A stretch of 64,000 bases of DNA from Rhizobium mayense (lineage in GTDB: Bacteria; Pseudomonadota; Alphaproteobacteria; Rhizobiales; Rhizobiaceae), in contig NZ_JARFYM010000025.1 in NCBI RefSeq assembly GCF_030272705.1, positions 1 to 64,000 on the forward strand. The letters are read 5' to 3'. Shown one piece after another: positions 33,340 through 45,300 of this stretch. The translations under genes and the position numbers were made by a program. The notes beneath the pieces are model-generated. The model did not search any database, was not told the DNA's origin, and saw only the letters and a list, made by a program, of their open reading frames with translations. Positions within the stretch are counted from its first letter, which is position 1, and each line of letters begins with the position of its first letter.

Positions 33340-36300
33340 TCAAGCGCCAGCAGTTTGCGTATGGGTCGCAAGCTGCTCATCGTGGTTGTTGAACAGCACG
33401 TGGACAGCATCGTGGCCGGTCGGGGCGTAGTTCTGCAACGTAGCGACGACATGGGTTTCCGAACCCGAGTTGATGCTGATCTTCGTCGAATTGGTTGCGG
33501 TATCGACCGCCGCCGTCATCGACGCGACAGCGCTCGCCTCGGTCATGCCCGGATGTTCGCCGACCAGTGCGTTCAGCAGGTTCGACACATCCAGCTTGTC
33601 CCCCTCTCCCTTCGGGCTGAAGTCGGTGATGACGTCGGCCATGTTGAGGTTGTGCAGAGCCTGGGCATCGAGCACGAAGATATCCGCACCAGGGCCACCG
33701 GTCATGGTGAAGCCGCCGCCACTCGTCAGCGTGTCGTTGCCGTCGGTACCATAGAGGTGGCCGAAGTCGATCTCGGCATAGGCGCCGTCGTGGCTGAGCG
33801 AGAAGTCGCTGGCCGAGTAATCGCCTATGAGACCGATCGCGGCGGTGTGGGTACCGTCGGTGACGGTGAGCACGCCGCCGGTCTTCGCCGCGTTTTCGGC
33901 ATAGGAGAAGCTGGCAGTCGCGGCAGAGATGTCGCCAAACCGCAGCGTGTCATTGCCGTCGAGGCCGGCGATCGTACCGGTGAAGGCTGCCGCGTGGTCG
34001 ATGGTGATGGTGGCCCGGGCGTCCGTGTTCAACGTGATCGCCTCGCTGAATGAACCGCCGATTTCGAGGCCAGCATGACCCGACACCAGCACCGTGCCGC
34101 TGCCGCTGACATTGCCCTCGAGATTGATATTGCCGCCATTCGCCCACAATGTGCCGTCATTGACGACGCCGCTGTGTATGTCGAGTCCGCCGGTCCCGGT
34201 CGCCTCCATCGTGCCGGTATTGCTCACCGCGTTGACACCGGTGTCGATGACGAGCGCGTGGCTGCCGTCGGCAATGATCGTGCCCTCGTTGACCAGCGTC
34301 AGGTGACCGTCGCCGAGTTGGCCGGCGCCGGAGATGGTGTTGTCAACATTGGTCAGCGTGACATTGTCACCGCTGCCGAAGATGACGTTGGACGCATCAT
34401 CGGACAGCGTCACCGTGCCGCCGCCGGTCAGCGTGAGGCCGTGTTGCACGATTTCGAAGGCCGTCTCGCTGCCGGTCGAAGCGAGGTGGATGCTGCCGGT
34501 ATTGTCGAGCGTGCCGCTAATCGGCATCAGCGCGCCGTCGCTCAGCACCATATCGCCGGTATTGTGCGTTACCACCGTCTCGTTGAAGAGGAAGTCGTCC
34601 GCCGTAAGCGCCGCGGCGCTGACGCCCGCCAAGGTAATGGTCTCGCCATCGCCGAGCGTGATAACGGCATTGCCCGATGCGTCGGTCGACAGATGGGCCT
34701 GAACGTCCGCGAAGCTTGAGAAGCCCGCGAAGCCGACCAGATCGATCTTATCATGCGCCGTGTCGAAGTTGTGCACGACGTCGGCACCGATGGTGTTCGC
34801 GAAGACCAGCGTGTCGTTTGCGCTCGATGCAGTGAGCGTATCGTCGCCCGACCAGGCGAAAATCGGCGCTCCTTTGGCATAGGCTTCAACGTTGTCGGCC
34901 ACAGTGGCCATGCCAGTCGAGCCGTCCGCATTGGTCCAGGTCTCGGTGACCTGTAGGACCAGTGCGCCGGTAACGCCTTGGGGCGACGTGACCGTCAGCG
35001 ACGACGGATCGCTAGTGGAAACCGACCAGGTACCGTCGGCATTCTGCGTACCGCCGCTCAACGTCCAACCGGTGTGCAGGCCGGCAACGGTGACCAGCAC
35101 CGCGCCGACATGATCCGACGGAGCAGAGAGTGCAAGGTTCATCGCCTCGCCAGAAGTGCCGGCGGGCATATTGGAATATGTATAGTCCACATGCACAACC
35201 GCAGAGGATGATCCACCATCGCCGTCGCTGACAGTAAAAGTAACAGTCCGGTCGCCTCCCGAATTCGAGGTCGAGCTGAATTGAATGTCCTTCAGCAACG
35301 CGGTTACCGCAGCCGGCGTAGCATTCGTGTTGAAGCTAATCGTCAGCGTTGCACCACCATCGCTGGATGTGAGGGTACCAATGTTCTTCCCGTTATAAGA
35401 AAGATTGCCGGAGGTCGCACCTGAAACGCTCAATTTGACCGAGGAACCCGTCGATTGGACGACAAGTGTTCCACCGCTGAAATTGGTGGAGTCAGCGTCT
35501 GTGACCAGAGCGTGCGGTGCCAGATTAACGGCGCCGGTCTTCGCTTTGTAGCTGATTGATGAATCGCTTCCAGCGGTCGAAGTATTCAGATCCAGTACCG
35601 GCGCCACATCTTGGTGCGCGGCGACAGTAAGCGTCGTTGTGCTCACGCTACTGTCGACCGCCCCATCATTGACGGACCAACTGATCGTCCGGGTGGCTGT
35701 GCTGGAGCTCGTCGACGAGAACGTGACGCTGTCCAGGACCGCCTGGTAATGCGCCAGCGTGTCGTTGCCTGTCAGCGTCAATACGCCGGTTGTGGCGTTG
35801 TAGCTTGCCGTAATCGACGTCCCCGTCAGCGCTACTGACAATACGTCGCCGCTCGCAAAGCCGCTCGAAATGGAAACCTTGGCTGACGCCAGTGTCGTAT
35901 TGTCGACGTCGGCCACGGTCGTCGTGCTCGACAGCACCATCGCGGCGTCTCCCGCGGTATAGGACGCAGTCGAAGCAGTGCTGCTCAGCACCGGGGCATC
36001 GTTCGTGCCGTTAACCGTCACGATGACCGTCTGCGTCGTGACGCCACCTTGGCCATCGCTCAGCTGAACCGTGAAGCTTTCCTGCGGATGATCCGAAGCA
36101 TTCAGCGAATCGGCCTTCGATTGATCCAATACATAGCTCCAGGTGCCGTTAGCACCGACACTCAGCGTGCCGTAAGCGCCCGTAACCGACCCATTTTGAT
36201 TTCCTGTCTGGCCGCTGTCCGCAACCACCGACCACGTCAAAGACGTGTTGTCGACATCAGCCCCCGTCAGATGGCCGGAAACCGAATTATGCGCGCTGTC

Positions 36301-39300
36301 GTCAGCAACGTTAACACCGGCCTCCCTCACTGCACCGCTGGCACTGTCGCCGCTGGCGATCGAGATCGTTGGCGCGTCGTTCGTGCCGTTGACGGTGATG
36401 TTGACCTGCTGCGTAGCAATGCCGCCATGGCCGTCCGCGACTTCGACCGTGAAGCTGTCGACCTTCTGATCGCCAAGCTGCAGCGAGTTGGCCGCCGTTT
36501 CGTTGATCGTGTAGGTCCACTTGCCGGTGCTCGCGTCCATCTGGAGCGTGCCGTAGGTGCCCGGCATCGACGACACAGTCGTCTGGCCCGAGACGATCGA
36601 CCAGGTCGCGGTGTCGCCGTGGTCGACATCGCTGCTTGCCATGACGCCAGAAACGGACGATGTCCCAACTGCATGGCCGGTCGTATCCAAGCCTTGCTCG
36701 ACGACCGAACCGGTCATCTGGCTCGATGCCAGGATAACAGGCGCATCGTTGGTGCCGGTAACCGTCAGCTCGTAGACCCCGGAGGTGACGCTGCCGTTGC
36801 GATCCGTCACTTCGAAGGGAATGCTGATCTTGGCGATCTCGCCAGCGCCAAGCGCGTCGAAGGCCGTGCCTGGGGTTACCGTAATGGTCGAGCCGTCGAA
36901 GCTCAATTGTGGCATGCCGAGGGTGATGCCCTGTGGACCGGAGACCACCGCATGCGCGGTGTCGAAGGTAAGCGCACCCGTGGTGCCCTGACCGTCGGCG
37001 CCGTAGTTGAACTGGGCCGAGCCGAAGGTGAAACTGTGGGTATCGTTCTCGTTCATTGCATCGGCGATGACCGGCAGCGACGTTGCCGATGCGGCGGTCA
37101 GCGAGACATTGGCGAGATAGGTGCCGGTGTTGTCGCTAGCAGTGCCGACTTCGACGAAGGAGATCGTGTTGTCGCTGCCGTGTGCCGTCAGCGGCAGGGT
37201 GATGGTCGACATAGGCCCGGCGCCAGGCGTCGGCGTCAGCGTATCGACCAGCTCTCCATTCCACCAGACCTGCACCGCGGCGGTGCCGTTGGCGGGCGTG
37301 CCATACTCGAAGCTTAGAACGTAGCTTGCACCATCAGTCAGACCGTGAACGGTCTGCGAAATCGCGATATTGCCCGGAGAAGCGCCGAGATCGATCATCG
37401 GCGCGCCGTTGGACGACGTAACGCCGTTATAGTTGCTGGCAATCTCTTCAAGGCGCACGCCGGTCTGGCCTGGCTCGGTGCCGGAAATTGTCCAGCCGGT
37501 GCCTTCGGTCGCCCAGATGAAGCCGCTGCCATTCGTCCAGGCGGATGCCGTTGCATGGGCGAAATCGCCGTCGACCAGAAGGTTCGCGGCAACAGCATGG
37601 CCAGCAGTATCCTGCGCGCCGATGATGACCGGGAAGTCGTCGGAACCGTTGATCGTCACCGTCAGCGTCTGCGTGCTGGTGCCGCCGTGATTGTCGGTGA
37701 TCGTGAAGGTGAACTTGTCGGTCAGCGTCTCGTTCGGGATGAGATGCTGCACGGCCGGATCGGCATTGTTCAGGACATAGGTGTATGCACCGGTGGTGCT
37801 GTCCCACGTCAGCGTGCCGTAGGTGCCCGCGACCCCTGCATGGCCGTCGGCGACGTCACCGACCTTGGCGACTGACAGAACATCCAGGTGGTCGACGTCG
37901 CTGGCCCCCGCAAGAAGGCTGCCGGTCGCCGTGACTGCCGTGTCCTCAGTCGCAGAGGCTACCTCGGCAGCGGCGATCGGCGCATCGTTCGTGCCTATGA
38001 CGTTGATCGTGATCGTCGCGGAGCTTTGGACACCGTGAGCGTCCTGAACGGTATAGTCGAAGACCTCCTTGACCTTTTCGCCCTGGCTGAGGGAGTTGGT
38101 CGCATCCTTCGTGTCGTCGAGCGTATAGCTGTAATCGCCGTTGGCGTAGATGGTCAGCTTGCCATAGGTGCCGTCAATAACTGTCGGGCCGGAGCTCGCC
38201 ACATTGGCAACCGCAGACGGCGTCGTTCCCGCATTGATACCGACGACCGTCAACGTATCGAACTTGTTGGTGTTCGCATCCGTTGCATGGTTGCCGTTGA
38301 AAATGAAGCCTTCGACGCTTTCGGCGGAGCTGTCTTCGGTCACCGGGCTCAAGGCGGTGAAGTTGTTTGCCACAGGCGCAACGTTCATCAACTGGCTGAG
38401 CGACAGCGTGCCGCCGGCACCACCGTTTTCGCCCATGAAGGTGAACTGCTCGACATTGGTGACGGTGATCGTCTCGGTGCCGTTCGTCAGCGTATAGCTG
38501 CCGGTGCCGTCGTCGGTGCCGGTGTGGGTCACCGTCCAGTCGGCCCATTTGCCGGCAAGCTTCAGCGTGTCGGTGTCGCTGCCTGCGGTTGCAACGGGAT
38601 CGTTGTCGTTGATGACGATGTGGACATTGCCGGTGAGGCCGGTCATGTCGAAGGTATCGTTGCCGCTACCGCTGTTGACGACGATCGTGTCGGGCGCCAG
38701 CGCCGTATCGCTGACATTGCCGAAGACGATCGTGTTGCCGGCGCTGCCGCCGAGATCGAGGTAAAGGTCCTCGATGCCGTCGGCACGGACGCTGCCGCCG
38801 CCGCTGATGCCGATGGTCAGATCGGCATGGTCGTCGGCCGATGCGATGTTGCCGGCATCGCCGAGGGCAATCTCGCCAATCGTGTAGGTGTGACTGTTGC
38901 CATCGCCGACGATATGCAGTTCGTCGGTGTCGGTTTCCTTACCGCCAACCAAGGTCGCACCGCCGTCGATACGGTCGTTGCCGGAACCGACGATGTAGTA
39001 GATCTTGTCGCTGCCTGTGCCGCCGAGGATCGTGTCGTTGCCCGTACCGGCGACGATGGTGTCGTTGCCGGAGCCGCCGATCAGCGTGTCGTTGCCGGCA
39101 CCGCCGAAGATGACGTCGTCGCCGGCACCGCCGTCGATGGTAACGCCACCACCCGCTGCATCGCTCATGTAGGTCTTGGAGACTGCGATCAGGTCGTTGC
39201 TGTCGGTGCCAACGATGTGTTCGACGCCCTGGAGCTGCAGGCCCGCGTTCGAGCGGTAGTCGAGGACGTAGCCGTTAGAACCGGAACCCTGCAGATAGAG

Positions 39301-42300
39301 CGTATCGTCGCCGGCGCCGCCATTGACGTTGTCACCGGTGCCGGACTTGCCGGCAAGCGAGACCTCGATATTGACGCCGGCGCCGAGGTCGAAGCTGCGC
39401 GGTGCATAGCCTCCGGCATCGGCAATATCGGCAGACAGATAGATCTTGTCGTTACCGGCGCCGGCATCGATGTTATCAGAGCCGGTGCCGGCCTTGATGA
39501 TATCGTCACCGGAACCGCCGATGATGGTGTCGCCGTGGTTCGAACCGACCAGGGTCACGCCGGTTGCATTGCCGGCATTGGTCAGTGTCCAGCCATTGCC
39601 GCCGGCAGCCGACAGGTCAATGTCATGGCCATTGGCATTGATCGTTGCCGTCCCGCTGTTGACCGTGTCGCTCGTTGCGGTCCAGTCACCGGTGGCGGTG
39701 ATGGCAGCGGTCGCGCCGTTCAGAACCTTGACGATATCTTGGTCGTGAAGATCGGTGACGGTGACCGTTCCGCTGGCAGCCACGAAGGTGTCGTTACCTG
39801 CGCCGCCCGTTAGCGTATCGCCGGCACCGCCAACCAGCGTGTCGTCGCCGCTGGTGCCGATGACATGCGTCATATCGGCTACGTTGTCTCTGCCGACAAC
39901 ATGGAGCGCGCCGGCATCGGTTGCCGTATTGGCGGCAATCGTCTGCGAGCCGACGGTCTCGCTGACGTCGGAGAGGTTGACGGTAACGCCGGTCGAGATG
40001 GCGGAGTAGTCGATCGTCTGAGCGGTTACCGTGCCGGCTGCGTTCACTTCGACCGTGAAGCTGCCGCTTGCCTTATCATTGTCGCCGTCCGTGGCCGTGT
40101 AGCCGAAGGTCAGATCGATCGCATGGCTGCCATTGGAAGCGATGGCGTCGGAATGATCGAGCGGCTGGAGGAGCGTGAACGTATAGGAGCCGGAGAGTGC
40201 GAGCGCCACGGTGAAGACCACGTTGGCCGCATCCGCCTCCGTCGGCATCGCTCCCGTATAGGCCACCAGCAGGCTGCCGATGAAGGCATAGGCCAGCGGC
40301 TTTCCGTTCGACGACAGACCGCTCGGACCCGTCACGTTGCTTGCGGCGGATGCGTTGCTGAAGACGACGCTCTTGGCGCCGTCGGCGCCGAAGCTGATCG
40401 CCAGCGAACCCGTAGCAGTCGGATGCGTCGTCGCCAGGTCGTTTTCACCGACGCCGCCGATAGCCACGCTTGCGATGGTCGGAACGTCGTCCTTGAAGGT
40501 GATGACACCGGACAGGTCGGCAGACTTGCTTGCCGTATCGCCGTCGCCATCGGTCACCGTCACCACTGCGCTCAGGGAGCCGGTGGCAAGGTTCAGGTGG
40601 TCGACCGGGTTGTTGTTGACGATGTCCTTCAACGCCACGTTTTCCGTGACGTTGAGTGCGCCGCTGCCGGAGTCGATGGAGATCGTAAAGGCAATGTGCG
40701 TCTTGCCGTCGGAGTCGGTGTAGACGCCGTTGACCGTCCCTGCCGACTGTTGCTGCAGCGTGATCGCATGATTGTCGATGGTCGAGAGGCCGGAATTCCC
40801 ATTGTTGCCGACCTGCAGAGAATAGACCTGCGAGGCAAGGCCGTCGGCGCCGGCATTGACGACCGCCGTGACGATCGAATGCGTTCCGGTCGTGGCGCTG
40901 ACCGGGGAGGACGGCGTCAGGCCGTGTTCGTCCACGGTGATCGCCTGGCTCTTGTCGACCACGAAGGACGAGATGGACGGGCTGTCGTCGGTGACATCGA
41001 CCGAGAAGCTCTGCGTGCCGGTCGTGGTATCCCCGTCACCGTCATGGCCGGCAACCTGGAAGGTCAGCTTGATATCCGAAAGGTTGGTTTGGCCGTTGAC
41101 GTCGTCGAGCGCCTTGTAGAGCGTAAAGTTGTAGGCGCCGCTGGCGTGAGCACTGTCCTGAGACAGGTCGACCTTGAAGACCCAGCTCGACTGGTCGGCG
41201 GCATTGCTGCCGGTGTAGGCGATCAGGGTCATGCCGTCGCTGCTGACCGAGTAGGACAGCGCATGGCCGCCGGAGCTGAGCTTGGTCGCATCGAGGCTCT
41301 GATTGTTGCCGTAGCTCGCGGTGAAATAGCTGCCGTTCGAACGGGCGACAAAGGTAACGGCATGAGCAGCCGGACCATCGGCGCCGAAGGCGAAATTGAG
41401 CGCAACCGCGCCGGTGCTGACGCCGGAAGGCGAGATCGCGCCCGAATTCGTCAAGAGGCTGTGCTCGGCAAGCGTCTTCGTCGACACGGCGTTGCCGATC
41501 GACGGGCCGTCATCATCGAAGCGAATGCTGCTGCCGATGGAAACGGACGTGCTGACAGTGTCGCCGTCGCTATCGGTCGCGCTCAGCACTGCCGAAAGCT
41601 TGCCGGTGAGATCGACCGTATCGCCGTCCGACTTCGACGTATTCGGGTTGGCGAGCGCCATGTACTGGGCGATGCTGACCTTGCCGCTGTCATCGATGCG
41701 GATCGCAAAGGCGATCTCGCCGTCCGCGATCTTGCCGACAACCGTGCCGTCGGCGAGCTGGGAGAGCGTGATCGTCTGACCTGCCGTCGTCGTCAGGCCG
41801 GAGTCCGCATTGTCGATATGGAGTGTCAGGCTGCTTGTCGCACCCGTCGCATCGTCGGCGCCCATCGAGACCGACGGAGAAACGACGCCATGCTGCGCGT
41901 AGACCGTCGACATGTGAGGATCGTTGCCGCCGGTGATGCCGGCAAACAGGCCTCTGATCGAATTGCTGGCGCTGACGTCGTCATCGCCTCTGCCGCTCTC
42001 GTCGATCGTGATCGAGCCCGTCAGGGCCAGACTGACCTTCGGAACGTCGTCGACGATGGTGACCTTCAAGGCGCCCGTCAGCGTCACGCTGTCGCCATCA
42101 CCGTCGGTCGCCTGGATGACGGAGCCGAAATCGATGGCCGAGATCGAACCATTGCCGGAGCGCAGGTCGTTGCCGGGGCCGGCGACATTGTCGAGCTGGT
42201 CGTACTGCTGGAAGGTGAAGCTGCCGTCGGCGGACAACGACAATGACAGGACCGGGCGGTCGAGAAGTGGATTGTAGCCGCTGTGGTGGTCATTATCGAC

Positions 42301-45300
42301 ATAGCCGATGATCACGTTGTTGACGACGGCATAAGAGAGCGCTTCGCCACCCGAAGTCAGATGCAGAGCGGTAAGCGTCGACGCCGCTGTGGCGGTGAAG
42401 CTGAAGCCGCCGCCGGCCGCTGCGCCATCGGCACCGAAGGAAACGGTGGACGCAACGGAACCGGATACCGTGGCCGCAAAGCCGAAACCGAACAGTGCAG
42501 GCTGCGAGGACGAACCGTCATGCGTGCCATCGAGCGCGCTGTTGCCATGCGACAGGAGATTGTAAATGTCGCCCTCGTCAGCCCTGACGGCAACGGTCGT
42601 GCCGGATGCAACCGGGACGTCGTCCGTGATGGCAATCGCAAGCGAGCCCTTCGCTGTATCGCCGTCGCCATCTGTGACCGTGAAGCCGAAATTCAGCGTC
42701 AGGCTGTCTTCGGTGGTCGACGAGGTCGAATGAACGAGCGGCGCATCCGCGGTGAAGCTGTAGGACCCGTCAGCGCCAATCGTCAGAACCGCGACGGTGG
42801 CATGGCTGGAGGCGCCGGTTGCTGTCCAGGTGGTCACACCGTTCGCGGCAGACGACGTCCAGGACACCGCTTCCTGATGGCCGATGCCGTGGCTGTCGAG
42901 GTAGATCGCCTTCAGCGTCGGCAGGCTGTCCATCGATACACCCTTGACGCCGTCGGCACCGGCGGAGAACAGCGCCCCTGCGTCGCCGTTGATCGTCTTC
43001 GCGTCGGCGGCGCCGTCGAGGTTACCATGTGCCTGCGCGTCGTCGTTGAGTGGCGTCGAGGTGGCATCAACCTTATGGGCGATCGGTGCGTCGTCCTTGA
43101 CGGTGACCGTGAGCGCGCCATTGGCCGTATCGCTATCGCCATCGGTAACCGTGAAATTGAAGGTCAGATCCTGCGTATTTTCCGCGGTCGGGCTTGCCGT
43201 GTGAGCGACCGGCGCGCTGAGCGTGAAGCTGTAGGAACCGTCAGCGCCGATTGTCAGAGTCGCGACCGTCTGGCCGCTGTCCTTGCCCGTCGCGATCCAG
43301 ATCGTCTCGCCGCCCGCCGCCGTCGTCGGGCTGCCCCAAACGACCGACTCGACATGGGCAAAGCCGTCCTTGCCGATATAGATGGCGCTGAAATCCGTCG
43401 TCGCTCCGAGCGTCACCTGATGAACGCCATCCGCACCGCCCGTAAAGAGCGCGCCGCTCGCGCCGCTGACAGTGTCGGTGTCCGCGACGCCGACCGTATC
43501 TGGATTTCCGCCCTTCAGGGCATCGTCATTCAACGTCACGCTGGTCACCGTGACGGTGTTTGCCAGCGGCACATCGTCGGTAACGTGCAGGGTCAGCGAA
43601 CCAGTCGATGTATCGTTGTCGCCATCGGTCACCGTGAAGGTGAAGGTCAGCGGCAAGCCTTCTTCCGTCGTGCCGGAGGTCGGGTGGACGAGCGGCGCAC
43701 TGGTGCTGAACGTGTAGGAGCCATCGGCATTGATGGTCAGCGTGGCGACGGTCTCGTGATTGGCGCTGGAAGCAACCCAGGTCGTCGCACCGCCAGAAAT
43801 CGTCGGCTTGCCCCAGGTAACGTCTTCCTGCTGCGCGAACCCATTGGCATCGACATAGATCGTCTTCAGAGCCGGAAGGCTGGACTGATCGATCGAGACG
43901 CTTGTAAAGCCGTCGGCGCCAGCGCTGAACAGGGCGCCGGCAGCGCCCGAGACGCTATGCGTATTGGCGTCGTTAGCGTCCAGATTTCCGCCGGTCTGTG
44001 CATCGTCGTTGAGCGGCGAGGCCGTGTTGTCAACCGCGTGAGCGACCGGCACGTCGTCCTTGACGCCAACCGTCAGCGAGCCCGTTGCCTTGTCGCCGTC
44101 GCCATCAGTGACGGTGAAATTGAACGTCAGGGACAGGGTCTCTTCAGCGGCTTGCGCGGTCGGATGCGCAAGCGGCGCGCCGGTCGAGAACGTGTAGGAG
44201 CCATCGGCATTAACGGTCAGCGTGGCAACGGTCTCATGATGCGCGCTGCTGGCCACCCAGGTTGTGCTGCCGTCGGCAACCTGCGCCTTGCTCCAGGTCA
44301 CGGCTTCCTGATGCGCAACGCCATTCGCATCAGTGTAGATCGTGGTCAGCTTCGGCAGATCCGAATGAGCGATCGCAACGCTCTTGAACCCATCTGCGCC
44401 CATGTTGAACAGGCCGCCGATGCTACCCTTGACGCTGTTGTTTTCATCGGTCGTGTCGTGATTGCCGCCCGGGGACATATCGTCGTTGAGGACGCGATCG
44501 GCCGCGACATTGTTGGCGACCGGGAGGCTGTCGGCGACGTTGAGCGTCAGGGAGCCCGTTGCCTTGTCGCCATCACCGTCGGTGACTTCGAAGCCGATCT
44601 TGAAATTCTCGTTGTCGGAACCCTTGGCGTCGGCGAAGGCGCCGGACTGCACATAGGTGTAGCTGCCGTCGGCATGGACGGTGAGCGTGAAGATAACGTG
44701 TCCGGAATCCTTGCCGGTCGCCGTGTAGATCGTATTGCCGGAATCGTCCCTCGAGGTGCTGTAACGCAGCGCTTCGGCATGCGCGACGCCGTTTTCGTCA
44801 ATATTGATGGCCTTGAGATCGGTCGGATTGGTGAAAGTCAGCCGCGCGAAGCCGTCGGCGCCTGTCGTGAACAGGGTGCCTGATGCGCCGCCGACGCTGT
44901 CGGTGTCAGTCTTGGCGCCATCCGACGGCGTCGAGCCCTCGCTCGGCTGCTCGAGAAGCAACTGAACGGGAGACGGATTCGGCCCCGAGGAGGTCGACGT
45001 GGTGTCGTGGAGGTTGCCCGCGTCGACCGTCACATTATTGGCGACCGGAAAGCTGTCGGCGACGTTGAGTGTCAGCGAGCCTGTCGCCTTGTCACCGTCA
45101 CCATCGGTGACTTCAAAGGAGATCTTGAAATTCTCGTTGTCGGAACCCTTGGCATCGGCGAACGCGCCGGATTGCACGTAGGTATAGCTGCCGTCGGCAC
45201 CGACGGTCAGTGTGAAGAGAACCTGACCCGACTCCTTGCCGCTTGCAGTGTAAATGGTATTGCCGAGATTGTCAGTCGTGGTGCTAAAGGACAGACCTTC